DNA from: Proteus columbae
GTDB taxonomy: Bacteria > Pseudomonadota > Gammaproteobacteria > Enterobacterales > Enterobacteriaceae
Assembly (NCBI RefSeq): GCF_009914335.1
Contig: NZ_CP043925.1
Location: 310,001 to 374,000 of the forward strand
DNA: 64,000 nt
Direction of reading: 5' to 3'
Under the pieces are notes generated by a model. The model saw only the letters and a list, made by a program, of their open reading frames with translations. It searched no databases and was not told the origin of the DNA. Every line of letters starts with the position of its first letter. Position 1 is the stretch's first letter. Positions 56,096 to 64,000 of the stretch are shown here, one piece after another. The translations under genes were made by a program, and so were the position numbers.

Positions 56096-56112
56096 TTGGC
56101 ATACATATTGCG
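56096..56112 (+). promoter_or_regulatory. Sigma-54 (-24/-12) promoter of dpaL
   Basis: TTGGCATACATATTGCG has GG (56098-56099) and GC (56110-56111) separated by exactly ten bases and fits TGGCAC-N5-TTGC. It lies about 84 bases before the dpaL ATG. Confidence 0.85.
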
Positions 56113-56195
56113 ATATAGGAGATAACCCTATGTATTCCGATTAATTGCGATATTGGGTTATCGCGAATTTTAAAGTGTGATTAAGAGGTAATTCC

Positions 56196-57413
56196 ATGCA
56201 GGAGCAATTGCAGTACCTGATTAACCAAAGTTCATTTACGCGAAAACCAACCGCTGAGCTTGCCCCTTTTCGTTATGAAGAGTTAGTCAAAGCGTTAGAT
56301 TTTCATAGAACTATTCCAGGATACGCACCTACACCGTTATTTCATTTACCCCAGTTAGCCAAAACCTTAGGGGTTGGTGAGTTATATCTTAAAGATGAGT
56401 CTTTCCGTTTTGGTTTAAAAGCATTTAAAGCGTTGGGTGGTGCTTATGCGATGGCTCGCCATATTGCTGATTTCCTCGAAATGGACATAAGTGAATTACC
56501 TTATGAGGTAATGATCAGTGATGAAATCAGGAAAAAGTTAAATGGCGTCACTTTTGCGACAACCACTGACGGGAATCATGGACGTGGTGTTGCTTGGATG
56601 GCAAGACAGTTAAAGCAAAAAGCGGTGGTCTATATGCCAAAAGGATCATCACAAGAACGTTTAGATGCCATTTTGCGTGAAGGTGCAGTCGCTGAAATCG
56701 TTGATATGAACTATGACGATGCAGTGAGAATGACGGCTGAAATGGCTGAAAAATATGGCTGGATAGTGGTTCAAGACACTGCATGGGATGGCTATGAAGA
56801 GATCCCCCTTTGGATCATGCAAGGCTATGGCACTTTAATGCTGGAATCTCTTGCACAATTACATGAAGTTCCCCCGACGCATATTTTTGTGCAAGCCGGT
56901 GTGGGCTCTTTTGCGGGTATGGTGCAAGGCATGGTAACAGCTGCTTATGGCAAACAAGCACCGAAAGTGATTGTGGCTGAAGCACGTATTGCCGATTGTT
57001 TATATCAATCTGCGGTATCAGGGAAAGCGGATGCTATTCCTGTTGGCGGGGATTTGCAAACAGTCATGGCAGGGCTTGCTTGTGGTGAAGCGAATAGTAT
57101 TGGTTGGAATTTATTACGCGATTATTCAGCGGCATTTTTCTCTTGCCCTGATGCTGTTGCGACGAGGGGAATGCGGATTTTAGGAAACCCTTTACCTGGT
57201 GATCCGCACATCATTTCTGGTGAATCTGGTGCTGTGACAACAGGCTTGCTCTCTATTTTGATGCAATCACCTGTCTATCAGAGTGCGAAAGAAGCGCTGG
57301 GATTAGATGAAAATGCAAGAGTGCTTGTGATAAGCACTGAAGGTGACACCGATCCTGAGCGTTATCGCGATATCGTGTGGGATGGCGAGTTGCCTAGCTT
57401 CAAACAATTTTAA
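56196..57413 (+). CDS. dpaL: Diaminopropionate ammonia-lyase (DpaL/YgeX)
   Basis: A 405-residue PLP enzyme that degrades 2,3-diaminopropionate (both isomers in family members) to pyruvate and ammonia. The PLP lysine is in LKDESFRFGLKAFKALGGAY (about residue 78). TTDGNHGRGVAW and GVGSFAGMVQGMV (glycine loop) are family marks. ATG 56196 has AAGAGGTAA upstream. First gene of a presumed four-gene operon. Confidence 0.95.
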   Translation: MQEQLQYLINQSSFTRKPTAELAPFRYEELVKALDFHRTIPGYAPTPLFHLPQLAKTLGVGELYLKDESFRFGLKAFKALGGAYAMARHIADFLEMDISELPYEVMISDEIRKKLNGVTFATTTDGNHGRGVAWMARQLKQKAVVYMPKGSSQERLDAILREGAVAEIVDMNYDDAVRMTAEMAEKYGWIVVQDTAWDGYEEIPLWIMQGYGTLMLESLAQLHEVPPTHIFVQAGVGSFAGMVQGMVTAAYGKQAPKVIVAEARIADCLYQSAVSGKADAIPVGGDLQTVMAGLACGEANSIGWNLLRDYSAAFFSCPDAVATRGMRILGNPLPGDPHIISGESGAVTTGLLSILMQSPVYQSAKEALGLDENARVLVISTEGDTDPERYRDIVWDGELPSFKQF

Positions 57414-57444
57414 AAAAACAAATAAGTCTTTTGGAGTGAACAGT

Positions 57445-58629
57445 ATGTTATCAGCAAACCGATTTGATGAAGTTATTAAGAATTGCCAATTATTAATCCA
57501 ACAAAAAAGCTATTCAGGTGAAGAAGGTAACGTTGTTAAAGTCATAGAAGGGATGATGAAAAACTATGATTTTGACGACATTCATATTGATAAATACGGC
57601 AATATCATTGGCGGAATTATAGGTCAACACCCAGGGAAAACCCTTGTTTTTGATGGTCATATCGATACTGTACCGGTGAGTGAGCGTGACTGGAAAGAAA
57701 AACCTTATGGTGCAGAAATTAAAGACGGCAAGATTTATGGTCGCGGCACCAGTGATATGAAAGGTGCCGTCGCTGCCATGATTTCAGCGATTGGGTTTTA
57801 TGGTCAAGATAATCAGCGCAATTTTGCTGGTCGTATTTATGTTTCTTGCATTGTGCATGAAGAGTGTTTTGAAGGCGTTGCTGCAAGACTCGTTTCTGAA
57901 CGTTATAAACCAGACTATGTGGTAATTGGTGAAGCCTCCGAATTAAACCTCAAAATTGGGCAACGTGGTCGTGCTGAAATTGTTGTTGAAACCTTTGGCA
58001 AACCTGCTCACTCCGCCAATCCAGATGCAGGGATCAACTCTGTTTATAAAATGGCAAAACTGATCGAGAAGATCAGAACGTTAACCCCTTCCGTTCATCC
58101 TGTATTAGGAAAAGGGATCTTAGAACTCACGGATATTAAATCATCACCTTATCCGGGCGCTTCTGTCGTACCTGAATATTGTCGTGCCACTTACGATCGC
58201 CGTTTATTAGTGGGTGAAACTAAAGAAGAAGTGCTTGCACCATTACAAAAAGCCATTGATGAACTTGCTTCTCAAGATGCTGATTTTAAAGCTAAAGTCT
58301 CTTATGCCTATGGTACGGAAAAATGCTATACCGGCGCCATAATTGAAGGTGAGCGTTTCTTCCCTGGTTGGGTATTAGAAGAGAACGATCCTTATGTACA
58401 AAGCGTTTTAAAAGGGCTGCATGAGTCTGGCTTTAAACCTACCGTCACACAATACTCTTTCTGTACTAATGGTAGCCATTATGCGGGTGAAGCAGGTATT
58501 AAAACCATTGGTTTTGGCCCATCTCGAGAAAACTTAGCGCACACCATTGATGAATATATTGAAATTGAACAGTTAAAAGGTGCTGCGAGCGGTTATTACA
58601 GCATTATGAACAGCCTTTATCACCTTTAA
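57445..58629 (+). CDS. ygeY: YgeY-type M20 family metallohydrolase
   Basis: A 394-residue M20 peptidase/deacetylase family enzyme. Metal ligands are in VFDGHIDTVPVSERDWK (H and D), GRGTSDMKGAVAAMI (D) and CIVHEECFEG (E-E, catalytic and ligand); a C-terminal THE-type histidine lies in CTNGSHYAGEAGI or later AHTIDEY. YgeY is always next to YgeX and is assumed to act on a related amino-acid derivative. The frame begins earlier inside dpaL, but ATG 57445 has TTGGAG at -11. Confidence 0.93.
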   Translation: MLSANRFDEVIKNCQLLIQQKSYSGEEGNVVKVIEGMMKNYDFDDIHIDKYGNIIGGIIGQHPGKTLVFDGHIDTVPVSERDWKEKPYGAEIKDGKIYGRGTSDMKGAVAAMISAIGFYGQDNQRNFAGRIYVSCIVHEECFEGVAARLVSERYKPDYVVIGEASELNLKIGQRGRAEIVVETFGKPAHSANPDAGINSVYKMAKLIEKIRTLTPSVHPVLGKGILELTDIKSSPYPGASVVPEYCRATYDRRLLVGETKEEVLAPLQKAIDELASQDADFKAKVSYAYGTEKCYTGAIIEGERFFPGWVLEENDPYVQSVLKGLHESGFKPTVTQYSFCTNGSHYAGEAGIKTIGFGPSRENLAHTIDEYIEIEQLKGAASGYYSIMNSLYHL

Positions 58630-58701
58630 TTCTTACGAAATAAATCCTTACTGGAAGAGTATCTGGCGAAACAGTCAGATGCTCTTTGGAGAAATAACAG
58701 A

Positions 58702-60288
58702 ATGAAAACAATATTTAAAAACGCCACTGTTATTGATGGAACAGGGGCAAGTGCATTTCAAGCTGATGTTGTGGTTAATGAAGGAAAAATAATAAAAATC
58801 GGTCAGTTTGATGCAAAAACGAATGATCAGATCATTGATGCAACAGGGAAGATAGTCTGTCCCGGTTTTATTGATACTCATACTCACTCTGATCTTTCTG
58901 CTCTGCTTAACCCCGCTTTATCCGCCAAAATCCGCCAAGGGATCACTACTGAATTGTTAGGGCAAGATGGTGTCGCGTTAGCACCATTACCAGAACAATA
59001 TATTTCAGCATGGCGCAAGAATATTGCGGGTTTAGATGGTGATTCTGACAGCATTGATTGGCATTTTAAAAATACCGAAGGTTACTTAGGTATGTTAGAA
59101 GCGAGAGGCTCTGCAACGAATCTTGCTTACCTTGTTCCTCATGGCAACATTCGAATGGAAGCCATGGGATTAGAAGGTAATCCTTCTACTCGTGAAGATG
59201 TCGCCAAGATGTGTGAAATCTTAGAGCGAGAATTAAAAGCAGGGGCGTTTGGTTTATCAACAGGACTGATTTATATGCCTTGCGCCTTTGGTGATACTGC
59301 TGAAATGATCGAACTTTGTAAGGTTACAGCAAAGCATAATGGTATTTTTGTTGTTCACCAGCGTAGTGAAGCTGACGATATTATTCAGTCGACTCAAGAG
59401 CTTATTGATATCGCCAAAGCATCGGGTGTTTGGTTGCATATTTCCCATATGAAGGTTTGCGGTAAGAAAAACTGGGGATTAATCGACGAAATGCTTGGCA
59501 TGTTAGATCAAGCACAAAAAGAGGGTATTCGTATCTCTTTTGACCAATATCCGTATGTGGCAGGCAGTACCATGCTTGGGGTAATTTTACCGCCTTGGGT
59601 TCACGCAGGAGGTACAGAGAAATTATTAGAACGCTTAGCTTCTCCAGAACTGCGTAAAAAGATGATTGAAGATATCGAAAAAGGCATCCCAGGTTGGGAT
59701 AACTTTATTGATTTCGCAGGGTTAGAAAATATTTATGTGACTAGCTCTAAAACAGAAAAAAACCAAGATGCCGTTGGACTTAGCCTTGTGGAACTAGGCA
59801 AGTTGAGAGGTAAAGATCCATATAATGCAACCTTCGATCTGCTATATGAAGAAGAAAATGCGGTAGGAATGGTGGATTTTTACGGTACAGAAGAACACGT
59901 TATCAAATTCTTATGTCGTCCTGAACAAAACGTCTGTACTGATGGGTTAATGGGAGCAGGTAAGCCTCATCCTCGTGTATTTGGGGCATTCCCTCGTGTT
60001 TTAGGGAAATACGTCAGAGAAGAAAAATGCCTCACTTGGGAACAAGCTATCCGCAAAATGACAGGTAAACCAGCTGAAGTCCTTCGATTAACCGACAGAG
60101 GCTTAATTAAAGAAGGGTATGCCGCAGATATTGTGATGTTCGACCCTGAAACCATTATTGATAAAGGCACGTTTGTTGAACCAAACCAATACCCAGAAGG
60201 GCTCGATTTGGTGATGGTCAATGGTCGTATCGCATTAATTAATGGGGTCGAAAGTTACGCCTGTAGTGGCCATGTTTTAAGAGCATAA
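58702..60288 (+). CDS. D-aminoacylase-like amidohydrolase
   Basis: A 528-residue amidohydrolase-superfamily protein. H60 and H62 in FIDTHTHSDLSALL start the metal site; later residues are in LLGQDGVALAPLP, HISHMKVCGKKNWG and the C-terminal HPRVFGAFPRVLGKYVREEK, with the D in FDPETIID nearby. It matches N-acyl-D-amino-acid deacylases. In this operon it may free an amino acid from an N-acyl or cyclic precursor. No GAG/GGA close to the ATG except GGAGAAATAACAG at -15 to -3. Confidence 0.88.
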   Translation: MKTIFKNATVIDGTGASAFQADVVVNEGKIIKIGQFDAKTNDQIIDATGKIVCPGFIDTHTHSDLSALLNPALSAKIRQGITTELLGQDGVALAPLPEQYISAWRKNIAGLDGDSDSIDWHFKNTEGYLGMLEARGSATNLAYLVPHGNIRMEAMGLEGNPSTREDVAKMCEILERELKAGAFGLSTGLIYMPCAFGDTAEMIELCKVTAKHNGIFVVHQRSEADDIIQSTQELIDIAKASGVWLHISHMKVCGKKNWGLIDEMLGMLDQAQKEGIRISFDQYPYVAGSTMLGVILPPWVHAGGTEKLLERLASPELRKKMIEDIEKGIPGWDNFIDFAGLENIYVTSSKTEKNQDAVGLSLVELGKLRGKDPYNATFDLLYEEENAVGMVDFYGTEEHVIKFLCRPEQNVCTDGLMGAGKPHPRVFGAFPRVLGKYVREEKCLTWEQAIRKMTGKPAEVLRLTDRGLIKEGYAADIVMFDPETIIDKGTFVEPNQYPEGLDLVMVNGRIALINGVESYACSGHVLRA

Positions 60289-60383
60289 CCGCACAATAGC
60301 GCTCTTAAACGTTAAACCTTATCTCTGTTTATCACGGTTGTTCTTCAACCGTGATGGTTTCCCCTTACCTGAGGAACAGGAAA

Positions 60384-61658
60384 ATGAGTTCAAATATTAT
60401 TCCAAACCTTCAACAGAAGAAAACATGGAAAGCTCGTTACACCGTTTTATCCTTAATTTGGTTAGCATGGTTACTTTCGTTCTTAGATAGAATGGTAATG
60501 AGTGTTTCATTACCCTTTATTGGACGTGATCTGAATCTTGATACCACACAACAAGGCTTAATAATCAGTGCGTTCTTTGTCGGTTATGCGGCATTCCAAA
60601 TACCGGGTGGTTTCTTAGCTGACCGCTTTGGCGCACGTAAAATTATGGCAATCGGCATTGCATGGTGGTCAGTTTTCACCAGTTTAACGGGGATGGTGTT
60701 TACATTGCCGTTAATGTTAGCGGTGCGATTCTTATTTGGTATTGGTGAAGGTTGTTTTCCATCGGCTTCTTGGAAAATGATCTCAACTTATTTCCCATCT
60801 AAAGAGCGTGGTCGTGCAACGGCAATTCAATCAACAGTAAATACCTTGGGGCCAGCATTAGCTGTAATTGTTGCGGCGAGTATTATCGGTGCTTTTGGCT
60901 GGCATATGGTGTTTATTGTTTTAGGTATTCCTGGCCTATTAATTGCAGCTGGTATTTATTTTTTCACTCGTGATAATCCAAAAGATCACCCAAGTATTAC
61001 CCAGCAAGATCTCGATGAGCTAGCAGCAGATGGCACATTAACGGATAAACCTGTTGAAGCTGTACCCTTTAAAGATGTTTTAAAGATGCCAGTACTGTGG
61101 CAAATGGCAGCAATTTGGTTTTTGTTTGATATTACCTTTTGGGGATTCTCAACATGGTTACCAAGTTATTTAATTACTGTTCGTGAATTCTCTTTGGCTA
61201 AAACAGGGGTAATGGCGGCTATTCCATTCTTATTTGGTGCTGGTGGTACATTATTAGGTGGTTATGTTTCTGATAAATGTAAATCACAGCGTAAATGGTT
61301 ATATATGGTTACCGCAGTGATTGCAGCTGGCTTCTTATATATGACATATACTGTTGAAAGTGCTGATATGGCGGTTGTATATCAGTGTATTTCAGCATTA
61401 TTTATGTTCTTCGCCATGGCAATGTTCTGGGGTATTTTAATGGATACTATCCCAAATAAAATCATGGGTCGTGCTTCAGGGATTGTTAACTTCGGTGGTC
61501 AAATGGCGGGTGTTGTTTCCGCACCTGTTATGGGCTTCTTAATTAAAGCGAGTGGTGGTAGTTACGACAGCGCATTTATGTTTATGATAATTGCATTAGT
61601 TGCCTCTGCTGTTGTGACGTTCACTGTTAAAATGCGAAATACACCAGCAGCAATTTAA
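60384..61658 (+). CDS. MFS transporter (anion:cation symporter-like)
   Basis: A 424-residue protein with 12 predicted membrane helices. Helix 1 ends WLLSFLDRMVMSVSLPFIGR, and the loop 2-3 motif is GGFLADRFGARKIMAIGIAW. Loop 8-9 is GGYVSDKCKSQRKWLYMVTA. It probably imports the substrate of the operon (an N-acyl or free diamino acid), by inference. ATG 60384 has AGGAACAGGAAA upstream. Confidence 0.88.
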   Translation: MSSNIIPNLQQKKTWKARYTVLSLIWLAWLLSFLDRMVMSVSLPFIGRDLNLDTTQQGLIISAFFVGYAAFQIPGGFLADRFGARKIMAIGIAWWSVFTSLTGMVFTLPLMLAVRFLFGIGEGCFPSASWKMISTYFPSKERGRATAIQSTVNTLGPALAVIVAASIIGAFGWHMVFIVLGIPGLLIAAGIYFFTRDNPKDHPSITQQDLDELAADGTLTDKPVEAVPFKDVLKMPVLWQMAAIWFLFDITFWGFSTWLPSYLITVREFSLAKTGVMAAIPFLFGAGGTLLGGYVSDKCKSQRKWLYMVTAVIAAGFLYMTYTVESADMAVVYQCISALFMFFAMAMFWGILMDTIPNKIMGRASGIVNFGGQMAGVVSAPVMGFLIKASGGSYDSAFMFMIIALVASAVVTFTVKMRNTPAAI

Positions 61659-61828
61659 TTAATTAGTATTAATAATATTTATATCTAAATAAGTGTGATG
61701 TTATTAAAAGAAATAAGATTAATTAAATAAAATAAATGTATTAACTGTAAGATTTATTTATTAAAACTCACTATACGCTTTATTGATTTTTTAATTTAAA
61801 AAATCTTATTGCAGGGTACTTTTGTCTT

Positions 61829-61862
61829 AAAAAAGCCACGATTAAAAATCGTGGCTTTGCTT
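61829..61862. terminator. Bidirectional terminator between the MFS gene and prfH
   Basis: AAAGCCACGAT/ATCGTGGCTTT with a 5-base loop, with A and T runs on both sides. The 220-base spacer holds nothing else I can name. Confidence 0.88.
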
Positions 61863-61879
61863 TTGTTAGATTAATAACA

Positions 61880-62491
61880 TTATTTGCTTATAAGCACAAA
61901 GTCGTTGCCACTAAAACAGAGTGTGGCATCGCCACGAATAACGCGGTGATGGGCAATATGGCGTTGACTATTTAATGAAGCGTGCTGTTTCATCATATAA
62001 GCCTCTAAATGCCATGCAATAAGTTGCTTAGCGAGCTTTTTATTCGCGTGCTGGCTACGTTCTGATTGCACTTTGACACTAATACCTGTGGCAATATGTG
62101 TTGCTCTGACCGCAGATTCTGTTTTATTAACATGCTGACCACCAGGGCCATTTGAACGCATGGTTTCAAAGACAATTTCTTTGTCATTAATTTCATCAGG
62201 TTGTTCAAAACAAGCAACACCAATAAACCAGTTTTTACGTTTATGCCGCGGTCGTAACGTACTTGCACATTGCCATTGCACAGAGCCTGCCCACTGTTGC
62301 GCGATAGCCTGTGCATCAGCACCTTCAAGAGACACTAATGCCGATTTTAAGCCATGACGTGAAGGCTCTTTTTCAAGAACTGTGACGTTCACTTGTTGTT
62401 TTGTGGTTGATTTCAAAAAGTAATTTAAGGCTTTTTCAACCGCTAAACAGCACTCTTCAGGGCCTTGTGCGGAGGTGAATTGTAATAACAT
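61880..62491 (-). CDS. prfH: Peptide chain release factor H (PrfH)
   Basis: A 203-residue RF-1-like protein with the GGQ motif in MRSNGPGGQHVNKTESAVRA (about residue 118) but no codon-recognition domain, as in the family. PrfH releases nascent peptide from ribosomes whose decoding centre has been cut, allowing RtcB to reseal the 16S rRNA (Tian and colleagues, PNAS 2022, from memory). Its ATG shares one base with the rtcB stop, so translation is coupled. Confidence 0.93.
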   Translation of the reverse strand: MLLQFTSAQGPEECCLAVEKALNYFLKSTTKQQVNVTVLEKEPSRHGLKSALVSLEGADAQAIAQQWAGSVQWQCASTLRPRHKRKNWFIGVACFEQPDEINDKEIVFETMRSNGPGGQHVNKTESAVRATHIATGISVKVQSERSQHANKKLAKQLIAWHLEAYMMKQHASLNSQRHIAHHRVIRGDATLCFSGNDFVLISK

Positions 62492-63627
62492 TACGCCATC
62501 TCCCCACTTGTTTTATAGGTGATCACGGGTTTTAGACGTGCGATGACTTCGATTAGTCCGATACTCACCATACTTTCAATCACAGTCTCAATCGATTTAT
62601 AAGATTGCGGTGCTTCTTCATAAATCAGTTTTTTATTGGCACAAATAATACGGCTACCTAATTCAGTTCGTGAAAGTTGTAAAGGTGTAAAACGGTGTGA
62701 TAATCGGCCTTTGCACTCTGTACGCATCCATTTTCTACCTGCACCATGGGGTAAGGAATGAAGGCTTAATTCAGACACAATTGGCTTAACAATATAGCTG
62801 TAATCACCGCGTGAACCCGGAATAACCACCATATCGTGATGTGCGGGTGTTGCACCTTTACGATGTAACCAACCTTGTTGACCATGTAATTCACAAGGCT
62901 CTACAAGGTTATGATTTACATCAGAAATAACTGTACCTTGAGTGCGAATTTGGCGCATCATTCTTTCACCAATAAGGCGACGATTAATCTTTGCGTAATC
63001 AAGTGCATTATTGTGGGCTTGCAAATATTCATTTGCCTCTTCGGTGTTAGCAACAAGTCCTTTATGACCAAACTGTTCTGTATGAGCACGTAAGATAGAT
63101 TGTCCTAAACCTCTTGATCCGCTGTGAACTAATAGCAATAACTGTTTTTTATTGATACCACTTGCAGCGAAAAGCGTTTCATTAATCACTTGGTCAATTT
63201 GTTGGAATTCAGCAAAGTGATTACCACCACCAATAGAGCCTAAAGAGCCAGCAAAAGGATGATTTTGCATTTCAGTCGGTAGATGAGCTTCTAGCCATTC
63301 TGAAGGCGCGATATCACTCATTTCACTCAACTGTTTCTCTGCTTTATCTAAGTTGAGTTTGCTGTTTTTAAATTCTGTTTGAAAGAGCGTCATGCCACAG
63401 CCAATATCATTTCCGACTAAAGCAGGGTAAAAGCGATTAACAGAAAAAAAAGCAGCGCCAATGGGATAACCACGCCCCGGATGTAAATCAGGCATACCTG
63501 CGACATAAGCCATATCAGGAAGTTGAGCGGTTGTTTCTAATTGTTGGATTGCTTTGCTTTCAATCCAAGTATTATCCGATGCGATATAACAGACGCTATC
63601 AGATAAATAATGAACACACTTGTCCAT
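62491..63627 (-). CDS. RtcB2-type RNA ligase for ribosome repair
   Basis: A 378-residue RNA ligase of the RtcB family, shorter than canonical RtcB. Metal and GMP ligands: DLHPGRGYPIGAAFF, GNDIGCGMTLFQ, NHFAEFQ (GGGNHF), HSGSRGLGQSI and PHGAGRKWMR. It reseals cleaved 16S rRNA in partnership with PrfH. I prefer the ATG at 63627, which aligns with the usual M-x4-LSDSV start and has GGA 9 bases upstream, over the ATG at 63639. Confidence 0.9.
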   Translation of the reverse strand: MDKCVHYLSDSVCYIASDNTWIESKAIQQLETTAQLPDMAYVAGMPDLHPGRGYPIGAAFFSVNRFYPALVGNDIGCGMTLFQTEFKNSKLNLDKAEKQLSEMSDIAPSEWLEAHLPTEMQNHPFAGSLGSIGGGNHFAEFQQIDQVINETLFAASGINKKQLLLLVHSGSRGLGQSILRAHTEQFGHKGLVANTEEANEYLQAHNNALDYAKINRRLIGERMMRQIRTQGTVISDVNHNLVEPCELHGQQGWLHRKGATPAHHDMVVIPGSRGDYSYIVKPIVSELSLHSLPHGAGRKWMRTECKGRLSHRFTPLQLSRTELGSRIICANKKLIYEEAPQSYKSIETVIESMVSIGLIEVIARLKPVITYKTSGEMA

Positions 63628-63666
63628 ATACCAATCCATATAATGTAAAGGATAAAAAAATAAATT

Positions 63667-63720
63667 GATTGGCGGACAGCAAAAAGAAGGAAAAAAGGAT
63701 TACTTCTGAGATTGTCCGCA
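63667..63720 (-). promoter_or_regulatory. Hairpin spanning the end of the leader ORF
   Basis: On the minus strand GCGGACA (63713-63719) can pair with TGTCCGC (63671-63677). The 35-base loop holds the leader stop codon and T-rich CTTTTTTCCTTC. It lies between the leader and rtcB, a position suited to translation-dependent control. Confidence 0.5.
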
Positions 63721-63747
63721 AAGAGTATTCATATTTGTCGTTGTCAT
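63700..63747 (-). CDS. 15-codon leader ORF of the rtcB2-prfH operon
   Basis: ATG at 63747 reads MTTTNMNTLCGQSQK-stop at 63700. It is preceded by AAGGAGGTATCCC, an eight-base exact match to the anti-Shine-Dalgarno plus an ATCC continuation (one base missing from the full complement of the 16S 3' end). Its codons for Leu-Cys-Gly start a stem (GCGGACA) that can pair with TGTCCGC 33 bases downstream, ahead of rtcB. Confidence 0.65.
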   Translation of the reverse strand: MTTTNMNTLCGQSQK

Positions 63748-63800
63748 GGGATACCTCCTTGCAGTTAATTGAAATGGATGTGAAATAATAAATCGCGGGC

Positions 63801-63840
63801 ATAGTAACCACTTTTTTTTGCATTGGCAATCAAAAAGTGG
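63801..63840 (-). promoter_or_regulatory. Sigma-70 promoter with overlapping inverted repeat
   Basis: -35 TTGCCA (63824-63829) and -10 TACTAT (63801-63806) are 17 bases apart on the minus strand. The inverted repeat CCACTTTTT/AAAAAGTGG (63808-63840 arms) spans the -35, so a repressor may bind here. No -24/-12 promoter is seen, unlike the rtcBA operon of E. coli. Confidence 0.7.
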
Positions 63841-64000
63841 TGTGGTTTTTCTTTATTTTTTAAAAAAAAGAATTAATAGATTTTATTTAATTTAAGGCTA
63901 ATTTCCTTTTATTTGCTATTTCAGTTAGTTCTCTATTTTTAATTAATAAATTACTTTTACTGAGCTTTTTCGGCAATAATCTTCGTAATCATCCGTTAAT

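Noticed and set aside
63599..63829. A 76-residue minus-strand frame overlapping the rtcB2 leader
   Set aside because: It runs through the promoter and leader in another frame, without a ribosome site, and has no coding character.
1..64000. CRISPR arrays
   Set aside because: No regularly spaced direct repeats were seen anywhere in the window.

Overview
The window is enterobacterial chromosome at about 38-40% GC. Gene order and protein sequence point to Proteus or a very close relative: conserved blocks match E. coli order (yhbP-yhbQ-yhbS-ubiT-ubiU; nrdG-nrdD; ridA-pyrI-pyrB-pyrL; argF-rraB; yjgM; valS-holC-pepA; lptF-lptG), with AT-rich spacers and a chaperone-usher fimbrial operon.

Layout. 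1-11.5 kb is core: anaerobic ubiquinone genes (ubiU, ubiT), small conserved proteins, the anaerobic ribonucleotide reductase nrdDG with FNR, NrdR and DnaA-type sites, ridA, pyrBI with its leader/attenuator, argF with a pair of ARG boxes, rraB and a pirin. 11.8-14.3 kb is a small accessory locus: a Sel1-repeat protein, an orphan type VI secretion Hcp and a convergent unknown protein. 14.7-25.2 kb returns to core: yhfL lipoprotein, yjgM, valS-holC-pepA, lptFG, an AmpH-type peptidase and a 27-residue membrane peptide, followed by 1.25 kb of AT-rich sequence with a possible small RNA.

26.4-47.65 kb is a CP4-57-like genomic island in the 3' end of a tRNA-Leu(CAA) gene. It is bounded by the tRNA end and an imperfect copy of it at 47634-47653. 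It carries a P4-type integrase, a remnant of another integrase, a type III restriction-modification pair, DUF3987, AlpA and YfjJ-like genes, a YfjR-like WYL regulator with two exported proteins, an ArdB/KlcA antirestriction protein, a DUF932 protein, a three-gene ABC-3C/Lamassu-type defence operon (nuclease-like effector, middle component, SMC-like ATPase), and a small protein with two HEPN-type R-N-x3-H motifs and an eight-G tract in its reading frame. A decayed IS5-family transposase follows. Just beyond the island are a second integrase remnant and the debris of a possible cysteine-peptidase-like toxin.

48.5-53.4 kb is a four-gene fimbrial operon (subunit, chaperone, usher, adhesin). 54.0-61.7 kb is an amino-acid catabolism cluster: a YgeV-like sigma-54 activator divergent from diaminopropionate ammonia-lyase, a YgeY-type M20 hydrolase, a D-aminoacylase-like amidohydrolase and an MFS transporter, with a -24/-12 promoter and repeated palindromes between them. 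61.9-63.8 kb is the PrfH/RtcB2 ribosome rescue-and-repair operon, preceded by a good sigma-70 promoter and a 15-codon leader ORF with a near-ideal Shine-Dalgarno.

The least explained signals are the leader ORF of the prfH operon, the G8 tract in the HEPN-like gene beside the ABC-3C operon, the DnaA boxes at nrdD, and the Hcp/Sel1/unknown trio. All calls come from reading the sequence; no database search was run.
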